In this document: in pieces, positions 1-8,355 of the stretch
Numbering within the stretch: position 1 is the stretch's first letter
Layout: every line of letters starts with the position of its first letter
From: Candidatus Poribacteria bacterium
GTDB taxonomy: Bacteria; Poribacteria; WGA-4E; WGA-3G
Direction: 5' to 3'
Assembly: GCA_028820845.1 (NCBI GenBank)
Contig: JAPPII010000007.1
Span: 1 to 54,887, forward strand
DNA: 54,887 nucleotides
The notes under the pieces: generated by a model
Databases searched by the model: none
Told to the model about the DNA's origin: nothing
What the model saw: the letters and a program-made list of their open reading frames with translations, nothing else
Made by a program: the position numbers and the translations under genes

Positions 1-43
1 ATCAAAGGAACCCTGATAAGCACTGCTTTACAATCACTTTTGA

Positions 44-187
44 GAAATATCAGTTGAGGATCAAGAAACGCATCATTCGCGTCGGAGTTTCCGTGAGGAA
101 TATCTCGCGTTTTTAGATCGTTTTGGGGTTGTGTATGATGAGAAGTATGTTTTTGATCCGGTTACTGATTCTTCACGTGAAAAATGA
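44..187 (+). pseudogene. C-terminal remnant of a REP-associated tyrosine (IS200-like) transposase
   Basis: The reading frame that stops at 185-187 encodes QETHHSRRSF, then FREEYLAFL, then YDEKYVFD. From memory this is the usual ending of Y1 (RAYT/IS200-like) transposases, where 'HH..xSF.EEY..FL...G..YDE.Y..D' closes the protein. In the same frame a stop at 41-43 cuts off everything upstream. Another frame of bases 3-50 reads like the preceding part, which suggests a frameshift around base 50. The catalytic HUH and tyrosine regions would lie upstream of the window, so only the tail can be judged. The two hairpins just downstream support a RAYT-plus-REP arrangement. The alternative is a chance frame, but the motif match is good over about 35 residues. 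Confidence 0.65.
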
Positions 188-208
188 TATATTCTATCAA
201 TAAACATA

Positions 209-225
209 GCACTCCGCTGGAGTGC
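209..225. repeat. REP-like hairpin, copy 1
   Basis: GCACTCC-GCT-GGAGTGC is a perfect 7 bp stem with a 3-base loop. It lies 22 bases after the transposase remnant. It shares the core CTCCGCTGGAG with the next hairpin. RAYT transposases are known to be flanked by such palindromes. Confidence 0.7.
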
Positions 226-254
226 GGGGCTTTGGATATTTTTCTATAGACATG

Positions 255-271
255 TTGCTCCGCTGGAGCAA
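255..271. repeat. REP-like hairpin, copy 2
   Basis: TTGCTCC-GCT-GGAGCAA is a perfect 7 bp stem with the same GCT loop and the same CTCCGCTGGAG core as copy 1, starting 46 bases after it. Different outer stem pairs kept in complement suggest that the structure itself is maintained. Confidence 0.7.
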
Positions 272-409
272 GGAGAATTTTGCTGGTGGAAGGGTAATAT
301 ATGTATAGCAGATCGGAGTGTGTAAGATTAGGTTTTGGATTTCCTTCCTACCCCTCAGAGAGATTCTATCTTTTGACAAAATACTACATATCCAGACAGA
401 AGATTCCAG

Positions 410-438
410 TTGAATTTTCGGATGAGTTAAGGTATTAT
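410..438 (+). promoter_or_regulatory. sigma70-like promoter for the GmrSD-like gene
   Basis: TTGAAT, a 17-base spacer and TATTAT lie about 50 bases upstream of the ATG at 490. The ribosome-binding site AAAGGAG precedes that ATG. Gap 188-489 otherwise holds only the two REP-like hairpins. A 62-codon frame at 301-489 has no recognisable product and contains the promoter, so I do not call it. Confidence 0.55.
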
Positions 439-489
439 ATAGTCATGATGACGAGATTTAACATAGCGAGGTTAAAGGAGATTTCTTAG

Positions 490-2745
490 ATGACGAAAAT
501 TAAGAGCCGAACTAAGACAATTCGGGAATTGTTGGCTAACACTAAATACTATCTGGATTATTACCAACGCGAGTACGTTTGGCAGTCTGAAAATGTGACT
601 GAGTTGATTGGAGATCTCACTGATGCCTTCTCAAGCAATTACAACCCCGAGGATACTCGTCAGAAAGTAAACGGTTATACTGATTACTTCCTCGGATCGA
701 TTATTATTTATGAAAAGGATGGGAATCGGTTCATTATTGATGGACAACAACGGCTTACAACATTAACTCTTCTTCTTATTTATCTGGACCGATGGCTTGA
801 GGAAGAAGGTGAAAAAAGCCATCTGTTTCCACTGATTTTTTCGGAAAATTACGGGAAAGAATCGTATAACCTTGATATTCCAGAGCGAGCATCTGTTATG
901 GATAGTCTCCGTTCTGATGATAATTTTTTTTCTATAAAAGGTCAGTCCGAGTCCATTCGGAACATTAAATTACGCTATAACGATATTAAAAATAACTTTA
1001 AACTCCCAAACAATCACGCACTTTTGCATTTTATTGATTGGTTGCTTGAAAAAGTTTGCTTGGTAGAAATAACAACTGAAGATGATGACAGTGCTTATAC
1101 GATCTTTGAAACGATGAATGATCGGGAACTATCACTTACCCCTACTGCGATGTTGCGAGGATATCTGCTATCAAACATTGAGGACTCCGAGTGTAGAAAT
1201 CACGCTATCATAACTTGGCGAAAGCAGGTGGAATCCCTACAGACTATAGGTAAAGAGGAAGATTCAGAGGCAATTAAAGCCTGGCTCCGCAGTCAGCACC
1301 TTGGCAGTGTTAGTGATTTTGAGCAGATCGGATCTGAATTTCATCGCTGGGTTCGTAACTATGGCAGTAAACTAGGTCTTATATCGAGCACTGCCTTCAC
1401 AGATTTTATTGAACGAGACTTCAAGTTTTATAGTGGTTGGTACTACCGCTTGCGAGAAGCGTCTAAGTCGATTGTTCCTAGATTTGAGCCTGTTTACTAT
1501 AATGCCCAGAACAGTTTCACACTCCAGTACCCAGTTTTATTGTCCCTATTACATATCAACGATACAGATGAAGAAATTCATAACAAAATATGGATTGGGG
1601 CAACCTTCCTTGATATTTTGATTCATCGTCGCATTTGGAATTTCAAGAGCACTGCTCAGAGAGAGATGGTTGACCTGATGTGCTCAATTATACCAAAGAT
1701 TCGGGGCAGTAGATGTGATGGATTGGCGGATGTATTATATACAATACTTCAAGCAGAAACCGAACCTTTTGTCAATAACAGTGGATTTAGTTGGCACGGT
1801 AGCAATAAACGTAAGACTCATCTAATTCTTGCCCGTATGATTGACTATGTAGAGGTTCAATCGGGGCAACCTTCGCTCTATCCAGAGTATATAAAAACCG
1901 GAAGCAATGGTTATGAAATAGAGCATATCTGGGCAAATCATCCGGAAAGTTACTTAGATGAATTTTCACATGAATTTGAGTTTGGAGAATATCGTAACCG
2001 TATTGGTGGTTTGCTCCTTCTGCCTAAGAAGAACAACGCTAGTTATGGTGATCTGCCATACGATGAAAAGTGTGAGCACTACATCAAGGAGAACTTACTT
2101 GCCCAGAGTCTTCATGAAAAAGCTTACCAAAACAACCCTGGTTTTAAGAAGTTCATTGAAAATAGCAGTATTTCCTTCTGTCCACATAGTAAATTCAAGA
2201 AGGCAGATCTGGATAAGTGCCAAAAACTCTATCTGCGAATTGCTGAAAGAATATGGAACTCAGAAAGGTTGAGGCTGCCCCATGGTCAGGAGCCTGATTG
2301 TGTTCCTGAGGAAGAAGGCGTGAATTCTAACCAACACAATAATGCTGTGTGGACATCAGAACAAATTAGGGATTTAGTCCCCCAAGAGCGTAGGGAATAC
2401 TATGAAACCCGCTATAAAAATAAAGTCGTAAGATTTTATATAAGGGTTGCAGAATTTCAGAATTTCATTCAAGAAAAGCAATGGGGTTCGGTTCTGACTC
2501 TCAAATTTCGGAGAGACTTCTGCGCCTTTTACGTTGGGAATAAACCTATATTTGGTGTTAACCTTTATGGTGCACCGCGATTTTGTATTTGGATAACAAA
2601 GGAAGAGGCAGAAGGATTTAGAAACCGATATGAGTTTGCAGCTTATTATCCAAACGCGACGTATGCTATTTATCCAGAAGATGCAACATTAGATAGCCTT
2701 TTCCCGATCCTTGAATTTGCCTATAAAAAACAATGGCGGAATTAA
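490..2745 (+). CDS. DUF262/DUF1524 (GmrSD-like) nuclease, candidate type IV restriction or anti-phage protein
   Basis: This 751-residue protein has the two-part GmrSD layout. The N-terminal DUF262 part shows YQREYVW (25-31) and the nucleotide-binding hallmark DGQQR (84-88). The DUF1524 nuclease part has an HNH-like EIEHIWANH (476-484; His479, Asn483 and His484 visible), followed by a conserved stretch with NNASYGDLPYDEK near 515. Family members (GmrSD, BrxU and relatives) cleave modified phage DNA with NTP use. This role is known for characterised members and inferred here. Residues from about 620 form an extra C-terminal domain with alternating beta and aromatic-rich segments, resembling small domains often appended to DUF262 proteins. 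The ATG at 490 has AAAGGAG 8 bases upstream. The gene is monocistronic and sits beside a transposase remnant, consistent with accessory DNA. It is more AT-rich than the following genes. Confidence 0.85.
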   Translation: MTKIKSRTKTIRELLANTKYYLDYYQREYVWQSENVTELIGDLTDAFSSNYNPEDTRQKVNGYTDYFLGSIIIYEKDGNRFIIDGQQRLTTLTLLLIYLDRWLEEEGEKSHLFPLIFSENYGKESYNLDIPERASVMDSLRSDDNFFSIKGQSESIRNIKLRYNDIKNNFKLPNNHALLHFIDWLLEKVCLVEITTEDDDSAYTIFETMNDRELSLTPTAMLRGYLLSNIEDSECRNHAIITWRKQVESLQTIGKEEDSEAIKAWLRSQHLGSVSDFEQIGSEFHRWVRNYGSKLGLISSTAFTDFIERDFKFYSGWYYRLREASKSIVPRFEPVYYNAQNSFTLQYPVLLSLLHINDTDEEIHNKIWIGATFLDILIHRRIWNFKSTAQREMVDLMCSIIPKIRGSRCDGLADVLYTILQAETEPFVNNSGFSWHGSNKRKTHLILARMIDYVEVQSGQPSLYPEYIKTGSNGYEIEHIWANHPESYLDEFSHEFEFGEYRNRIGGLLLLPKKNNASYGDLPYDEKCEHYIKENLLAQSLHEKAYQNNPGFKKFIENSSISFCPHSKFKKADLDKCQKLYLRIAERIWNSERLRLPHGQEPDCVPEEEGVNSNQHNNAVWTSEQIRDLVPQERREYYETRYKNKVVRFYIRVAEFQNFIQEKQWGSVLTLKFRRDFCAFYVGNKPIFGVNLYGAPRFCIWITKEEAEGFRNRYEFAAYYPNATYAIYPEDATLDSLFPILEFAYKKQWRN

Positions 2746-2788
2746 TGATGTTCTCACTATAGTCTGCCTGTTTTAATAATTCTTCAAA

Positions 2789-5700
2789 ATGCGACACATC
2801 AAACCCATCGTTTGGCTCATCTTTATCTTTTCCGGTGCCAGCGGACTTATCTATCAAGTCATCTGGATGCGGCAACTCACGCTCATTTTCGGAAGTACCG
2901 TCTTCGCAACCAGCACCGTCCTAACAGCATTTATGGCGGGACTCGCGCTCGGCAGTTTCTACTTCGGTCGAAAAATTGACGAAAGCGATCAGTCTCCATT
3001 GCGGATTTACGCCCTGTTGGAAGCCGGTATCGGTGCCTTCTGCCTCGTGTGGCCACTGATTTTATCGGTGCTCGGTGCCTTGTATGTGCTAATCCATCGC
3101 AACGTCACATCCGAATTCTATACGCTTTCGTTGATCCGGTTCGTATTGACCTGCGGAGTGATATTGATTCCTTCAACACTGATGGGCGGCACACTCCCCG
3201 TGCTAACCCGATTCTTTGTAAAAAGATTGGAACAACTCGGCACGAACATCGGGGTGCTGTATGCGCTCAACACATTCGGTGCTGTCATCGGAACCGTAGC
3301 AGCAGGCTTTTTCCTACTCGAAGCGTTCGGGATCCGATGGACACTCGGTATCGGTATCGCCATTAATTTCGCCGTAGCAGCGATTGCGTTGGTGTTGACG
3401 CAGCGAGTGTCAGGAACAGAAGATATCAGCAGTCAGCAATCAGCAATCAGCAATCAGCCAGAAGGCCTTGTGTCAGAAAGTAGGACGCAACTGCCACACG
3501 CTGAAAGTGAGCGTAGCGAACGCCCTAACAGCCATTTGGTATTATGGGCAATAGGTATCTCAGGGTTCTGTGCTTTGGCTTACGAAGTGCTCTGGACGCG
3601 TATTATGGTCTTCTTCCTCGGCAGTACGACCTATGCGTTTGCGACAATGCTGGCAGCATTTCTCTTCGGCATTGCACTTGGAAGTATCGTGCTTGCACGT
3701 TGGGTAGACCGGATGAAACAGCCTATCGCTGTTTTCGGGGTCGTTCAGCTCGGCATCGGACTTTTCGCACTTATCCTCATGCCGGCGTTTGAGGAGTTGT
3801 ACGGGATGACGCGTGCCTTCCAGTCTACCTTTGGTAGCAGCAGATTTTGGGCGTTCTTCTCCTGTTTCCTTGTGATGTGTCTTCCGACCTTCTTGATGGG
3901 TGCGAGTTTTCCGCTTGTGACGAAAATCTACACCGGCAGCGAACGTCAACTCGGTAGAAGCATCGGCAATGTCTACGCCGTTAATACAGTTGGAAGCATT
4001 TTCGGCGCATTTAGTGCTGGATTTATCCTGATTCCGCTTTTGGGTATCCGACCGAGTATCGTGCTAATGGTTGCGTTGAACACAGGTATCGGGTGTCTCC
4101 TTGTACTAAAAAGCGGGCAACGGACGAAAACCAGCGGCGCATTGCTACAGGGGGTAAGCATAGGCATGCCGATTCTCAACGCTGGGTTGGCTGTCATTCT
4201 GCTGCTTACGCTGAATCAACCGCTTTTCCTCAAGAGCGCGATTTTCAAGACGCAGCGTCCGGGCGATACACTCGTCGATTACAATGAGGAAGTGGACGCA
4301 ACGGTAACGACGCTGAAAGACGATGAAGGTGTCTACCGTCTCTATGTGGATACAAATCAGGCAGCAGATGCCTCGCGGTGGGACTCGCCATCGCACCGTG
4401 TTATTGCACATCTGCCGCTGTTATTGCATCCACGTCCGAAACGCGCACTTGTCGTCGGATTCGGTATGGGGCTAACTTCCTACTCAATCACACAACACGG
4501 GGTCCGAGTTGACGCGATAGAACTTTCCAAAGGCGTGATTTCGGCGGCACAGGAGCATTTCACACACGTCAATGGAAACGTGTTTGAAAGCCCACTGTTT
4601 GATTATAAAATCAACGATGGACGCAATCATATCCTAATGACAAAAACGAAATACGATATGATTTCCACAGGGATCATCCATCCGCTGGTCAGCGCAGGGA
4701 GTTCCAATATCTACACCGCCGACTTCTACCGCTTGTGCCGCCGCATTTTGAGCGAAGACGGCATCATGTGTCAGTGGGTGCCGCTCCATCGCTTGCCTGA
4801 GACACACTATAAGATGATTGTCCGTACCTTCGTTGAGGTGTTTCCACATACGACGCTCTGGTATAAATATACGCCTGACTTCGTAATCCTCATCGGCACA
4901 CAGGAACCCCTGCAGATTGATTACAAAAACTTTATCGCACGCGCACAGATAGCGAGTATAAGTGAAGGACTTGCTGCCGATGACTTAGATGGTCTGTCGC
5001 TACTTGACTCATTTATGATGGGACCGGAGACGGTCCGCAAATACGTAGGCGTTGGACCTGTCCACACAGACAACCGACCCCGACTGGAATTCTTCCGCGG
5101 GGCTGACCTCGCCGACACGACGACACAGAACGTCAAAGGGATGGTTGAGTATCGTGAACGCGTTCTCCCATACCTCACGAACTACGGTTCAACGCTCGCC
5201 GAGATGAAGAGCGTTAGAGAAAAACTTGATACCTACTTTAGAGCCACACACAGATTAATCCGTGGACAGATCGCTTATGCGAGCGCACAGTACCAAGATG
5301 CCGCAGAACTCATGAACCAAGCGGTCGAACTTAATCCGCTTGATGAAACAATTCGTTATAACTTTGGAGTCGTTTCAGGCTTAATTCGCGAAGGTGAACA
5401 GGAAGAGCTCCGGCAGATTGAACAACAAGTCCAGCAGGCAATGGCACAGAATCCTGACGACCTACAGGGACACCTCTATTTAGCGACTGTGTATGAAATG
5501 CAGGGTGAACTCGGAAAAGCGACAAGAGAACTTGAGGAATTTCTCAGAGGCGATCCAAGCAGATCCGATGTCTATTTACTCTTGGGTCCCTTATATGAAC
5601 GCCAAGAACGTTATAGAGAGGCACTCCGCACCTACGAACGGTTGGAACAGCAAGAACCTCGTTTGCCTGCGCCTATTTTTGCCGCAATGGCGCAGCTTCA

Positions 5701-5962
5701 CTTGCAGTTGGGAAATTTAGATGAATCCGAAAAATATGCAAAGAAAGGTATCGCTGTAGATGCCAGTTCATGGCGTTCCTACCTTACCCTCGGAAACGTT
5801 TACGCAGCGATGGACCAACCGGAAAAACAGATTGAAAATTACAATAACGCTTTGAGAGCACTCGATAAAAAAATTCTGAACGCTCCAGAGCCTGATGCGC
5901 TAAAGAGTGCTAAACAACAGATTCAAAATGAACTTGAACAACTAAAAACTGAAAATCACTAA
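2789..5962 (+). CDS. Fused multi-spanning membrane protein with spermidine-synthase-like domain and C-terminal TPRs
   Basis: The protein has 1057 residues. Residues 1-205 and about 250-480 are two MFS-like hydrophobic halves with about 12 membrane segments in all. Residues about 500-740 are a spermine/spermidine-synthase-like Rossmann domain: a glycine-rich ALVVGFGMGLTSY, an acidic 'IELS', and the ADFYRLCRRIL segment of the family. The place of the usual catalytic 'D(A/E)P' region reads YDMISTGII, so true aminopropyl transfer is doubtful. The tail from about 830 to 1050 holds tandem TPR-type helices. Similar fusions are common in Planctomycetes and related phyla and lack an assigned substrate. 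Between the two membrane halves (about 212-247) lies a low-complexity linker encoded by an intergenic-type repeat. No clear ribosome-binding site precedes the ATG. The gap to the upstream gene is 43 bases. Confidence 0.8.
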   Translation: MRHIKPIVWLIFIFSGASGLIYQVIWMRQLTLIFGSTVFATSTVLTAFMAGLALGSFYFGRKIDESDQSPLRIYALLEAGIGAFCLVWPLILSVLGALYVLIHRNVTSEFYTLSLIRFVLTCGVILIPSTLMGGTLPVLTRFFVKRLEQLGTNIGVLYALNTFGAVIGTVAAGFFLLEAFGIRWTLGIGIAINFAVAAIALVLTQRVSGTEDISSQQSAISNQPEGLVSESRTQLPHAESERSERPNSHLVLWAIGISGFCALAYEVLWTRIMVFFLGSTTYAFATMLAAFLFGIALGSIVLARWVDRMKQPIAVFGVVQLGIGLFALILMPAFEELYGMTRAFQSTFGSSRFWAFFSCFLVMCLPTFLMGASFPLVTKIYTGSERQLGRSIGNVYAVNTVGSIFGAFSAGFILIPLLGIRPSIVLMVALNTGIGCLLVLKSGQRTKTSGALLQGVSIGMPILNAGLAVILLLTLNQPLFLKSAIFKTQRPGDTLVDYNEEVDATVTTLKDDEGVYRLYVDTNQAADASRWDSPSHRVIAHLPLLLHPRPKRALVVGFGMGLTSYSITQHGVRVDAIELSKGVISAAQEHFTHVNGNVFESPLFDYKINDGRNHILMTKTKYDMISTGIIHPLVSAGSSNIYTADFYRLCRRILSEDGIMCQWVPLHRLPETHYKMIVRTFVEVFPHTTLWYKYTPDFVILIGTQEPLQIDYKNFIARAQIASISEGLAADDLDGLSLLDSFMMGPETVRKYVGVGPVHTDNRPRLEFFRGADLADTTTQNVKGMVEYRERVLPYLTNYGSTLAEMKSVREKLDTYFRATHRLIRGQIAYASAQYQDAAELMNQAVELNPLDETIRYNFGVVSGLIREGEQEELRQIEQQVQQAMAQNPDDLQGHLYLATVYEMQGELGKATRELEEFLRGDPSRSDVYLLLGPLYERQERYREALRTYERLEQQEPRLPAPIFAAMAQLHLQLGNLDESEKYAKKGIAVDASSWRSYLTLGNVYAAMDQPEKQIENYNNALRALDKKILNAPEPDALKSAKQQIQNELEQLKTENH
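3425..3533. repeat. Interspersed repeat inside a coding sequence
   Basis: Bases 3425-3459 are tandem CAATCAG/CAGTCAG units. Bases 3502-3522 are identical over 21 bases to 8266-8286, an intergenic repeat upstream of the Uma2 gene. The element stays in frame and encodes a Ser/Gln/Asn-rich loop between the two membrane halves of the host protein. Confidence 0.6.
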
Positions 5963-5976
5963 GATAGGAGGAATAG

Positions 5977-6079
5977 TTATTGGTTACCGGCTATCAGTTA
6001 TCGGTAACTTGCTTGTGGCAGCCCGTATGTTGTTTGCTACCACACGTTTTAACTGCTAACTGCTAACTACTAACTACCA
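5977..6079. repeat. Imperfect inverted repeat of CAGTTATC/GCTAACT units
   Basis: The left arm, near 5980-6007, contains CTATCAGTTATCGGTAA. The right arm, near 6047-6079, is AACTGCTAACTGCTAACTAC and continues. Its reverse complement matches the left arm imperfectly. It fills the gap between the TPR fusion gene and aspS. It has the same style as the elements at 8249-8304 and 17049-17180. Confidence 0.55.
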
Positions 6080-6089
6080 TAGACACATC

Positions 6090-8111
6090 ATGTCCCAAGA
6101 ACCTTCTTTAAAACGAACCCACTATTGCGGTGACCTACGTTTAGCAGACACGGGTACGCAAGTGAGTCTTAATGGCTGGGTTAAACGCCGTCGAGACCAC
6201 GGTGGGGTCATCTTCGTAGATCTACGCGACAGAACGGGTATCACACAAGTCGTCTTTGACCCGCAAATTGACGAAAAAGCACATGCTATCGCTGATGCGG
6301 TCAGAAGCGAATATGTTTTGCATGTCAGCGGCACCGTCCGTGAGCGCGAGCCGGGTGAACTCCTCTTCCACACAGATGGTACTTACCAAACAGAACTTGC
6401 CGATGGCAATCTGTCCCCAGCGTTCCGGGCGTTGTTCTCGGATGCTGATCCGAAATACACCCTTTCCGATGACATTGAAGTCTCAACACGAGAACCCAGT
6501 GTGCGCTGGCTGCTTACCGATACTGAAAATAATCGGACATATCACATCGCCAGTGAAGATATAGCGGGAGAAAACGGTATTAGCATTTATCAAGGCACTG
6601 TCAATCCTGAGCTTGACACAGGTGAGATCGAGCTCGCTGTTGACACTCTCAGCGTCTTGAATACCGCCAAAACACCGCCGTTCCCGGTTGAAGACGAGAT
6701 TGACGTGGCGGAAGACATTCGGATGCGGTATCGCTTCATCGATTTACGCCGTCCTGAGATGCAAGAGACGTTGGCGATGCGGCATAAAGCGGCACTCGCT
6801 GCGCGTAACTATATGAACGAACAGGGGTTCCTCGAAATCGAAACGCCTATCTTGATGAACAGTACGCCTGAGGGCGCGCGCGATGTCCTTGTTCCGAGTC
6901 GTCATTATCCGGGTAGATTCTATGCCCTCCCGCAATCGCCACAACAGTTCAAGCAGATTCTCATGATGAGTGGTGTTGATCGGTATTTTCAAATCGCGCG
7001 ATGCTTCCGTGATGAGGACACCCGAGCTGATCGGCAGCTGGAGTTCACGCAACTTGACCTTGAGATGTCATTCGCAGATGTAGACGATGTACTTGAGGTA
7101 ACCGAAGGGCTGATGAAACGCATCTTTGAGGACGCTGGGAATATCCCTGTCGAAATCCCGTTCCTACGGCTCCCCTACCACGAATCAATAGCACGCTTCG
7201 GAAATGACAAACCCGATACGCGGTTCGGTATGGAACTAACGGATGTCTCGGATGTCATGGCTGACTGTGATTTTCAGGTATTCACACGAACTTTGGAAAC
7301 AGGTGGACAGGTCAAAGCGATTGCTGCGCCGGGCGGGGCAGACTTCTCTCGAAAAGACATCGACGATCTAACAAAGTTTGTCGCTATCTACCGAGCGAAA
7401 GGTTTAGCGTGGGTTAAAGTCACACCAGACGGATTTTCCTCTGGTATCGTTAAGTTTTTCACAACAGAGCAACTGGAAACTGCGCAGGAGCGAACGGGTG
7501 CGAAGCCCGGTGACATCATGTTCTTTGTTGCTGACAAACCGAATATCGTTGCGGATGCGCTGGGTAATCTCCGCCTCCATCTTGGGAAACAGCTTAACCT
7601 TATTGATGAAACTCAATATAACTTCTTGTGGATTGTTGACTACCCGCTCTTTGAATGGAACGAGGAAGAGAATCGCTATGAACCCTTCCACCATTTGTTC
7701 ACTGCATGCACAGAAGCAACTTTACCGTTGTTAGACACGGACCCGGGGAATGTCCAAAGCCAACACTACGATCTCGTGTGTAACGGATATGAAATTTGTA
7801 GCGGGAGCGTCAGAATCCACCAATGGGATGTCCAACAGCAGGTTTTTGAAATTCTGGGGATTACACCCGAAGATGTCGAAAATCGGTTCGGATATTTCAT
7901 AGATGCTCTGGCGTATGGCACACCGCCGCATGCAGGGATCGCCCCCGGTTTAGACCGTATCGTTATGTTGATGCGCAACGAGGAAAACATCCGCGAAGTT
8001 ATCGCATTTCCGAAATCGCAACAAGGACTCTGCCCGCTTACGCACGCACCTTCTGTTGTATCGGATGCGCAGTTAGAGGAGTTGTCCATCCGCGTTGATG
8101 CAGACATCTGA
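6090..8111 (+). CDS. aspS: Aspartyl-tRNA synthetase with an inserted segment
   Basis: This class II synthetase charges tRNA-Asp (and possibly tRNA-Asn). The OB-fold anticodon domain starts at HYCGDLRL and includes NGWVKRRRDHGGVIFVDLRD. The catalytic core has motif 1 (FLEIETPIL with TPEGARD), motif 2 (CFRDEDTRADRQLEFTQLD) and motif 3 (GIAPGLDRIVMLM). All the usual bacterial landmarks, including the GAD-type insertion, are present. The length of 673 exceeds the roughly 590 typical of bacterial AspRS because of about 80 extra residues at about 88-168, inside the OB-fold region between 'SGTVRERE' and 'GTVNPELDTGEIE'. I do not recognise the insert. There is no ribosome-binding site at the ATG, but the N-terminus aligns well with the family. 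The stop is followed by a strong hairpin at 8171-8211. Confidence 0.96.
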   Translation: MSQEPSLKRTHYCGDLRLADTGTQVSLNGWVKRRRDHGGVIFVDLRDRTGITQVVFDPQIDEKAHAIADAVRSEYVLHVSGTVREREPGELLFHTDGTYQTELADGNLSPAFRALFSDADPKYTLSDDIEVSTREPSVRWLLTDTENNRTYHIASEDIAGENGISIYQGTVNPELDTGEIELAVDTLSVLNTAKTPPFPVEDEIDVAEDIRMRYRFIDLRRPEMQETLAMRHKAALAARNYMNEQGFLEIETPILMNSTPEGARDVLVPSRHYPGRFYALPQSPQQFKQILMMSGVDRYFQIARCFRDEDTRADRQLEFTQLDLEMSFADVDDVLEVTEGLMKRIFEDAGNIPVEIPFLRLPYHESIARFGNDKPDTRFGMELTDVSDVMADCDFQVFTRTLETGGQVKAIAAPGGADFSRKDIDDLTKFVAIYRAKGLAWVKVTPDGFSSGIVKFFTTEQLETAQERTGAKPGDIMFFVADKPNIVADALGNLRLHLGKQLNLIDETQYNFLWIVDYPLFEWNEEENRYEPFHHLFTACTEATLPLLDTDPGNVQSQHYDLVCNGYEICSGSVRIHQWDVQQQVFEILGITPEDVENRFGYFIDALAYGTPPHAGIAPGLDRIVMLMRNEENIREVIAFPKSQQGLCPLTHAPSVVSDAQLEELSIRVDADI

Positions 8112-8170
8112 GGCAACACCGTTATGGGTTGTCGGAAACCATCGCCTGAACTTGGACGCTTATGATTTTA

Positions 8171-8211
8171 AGATGGACCATGATTACCGGACGCCTAATC
8201 ATGGTCCATCT
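8171..8211. terminator. Strong 16 bp hairpin after aspS
   Basis: AGATGGACCATGATTA, a 9-base loop (CCGGACGCC) and TAATCATGGTCCATCT form a perfect 16 bp stem. There is no T-tract, so it may be a mobile palindrome or a processing/terminating structure rather than a classical intrinsic terminator. Confidence 0.55.
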
Positions 8212-8248
8212 GGTAATCTTATAAATCACAGTTCAGACTTCCTCTGAC

Positions 8249-8304
8249 GACCAATAACCAATAGTTGAAAGTGAGCGTAGCGAACGTCCTGATAACTGAT
8301 AACC
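8249..8304. repeat. Interspersed repeat upstream of the Uma2 gene
   Basis: CCAATAACCAATAGT opens the element, the 21-base block at 8266-8286 is identical to 3502-3522, and CCTGATAACTGATAACC closes it. It lies directly upstream of the ribosome-binding site for the gene at 8322. Confidence 0.6.
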
Positions 8305-8306
8305 TC

Positions 8307-8355
8307 TAAGGAGATAGAACGATGGAGAAAAACATAGGTGCTGCCCCAACACTCG
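8307..8355 (+). repeat. Translation-start cassette, copy 1 (Uma2 gene)
   Basis: AAGGAGATAGAACGATG plus the first codons, ending in NIGAAPTL, match 11431-11480 closely. Differences inside the shared NIGAAPTL codons are all synonymous. Confidence 0.6.

Noticed and set aside
301-489. 62-codon forward frame before the GmrSD-like gene
   Set aside because: No family, no ribosome-binding site, and it contains the promoter and ribosome-binding site of the next gene.
3425-3459. CRISPR-like tandem CAATCAG units
   Set aside because: Units are 7 bases with no spacers; a simple repeat, not a CRISPR array.
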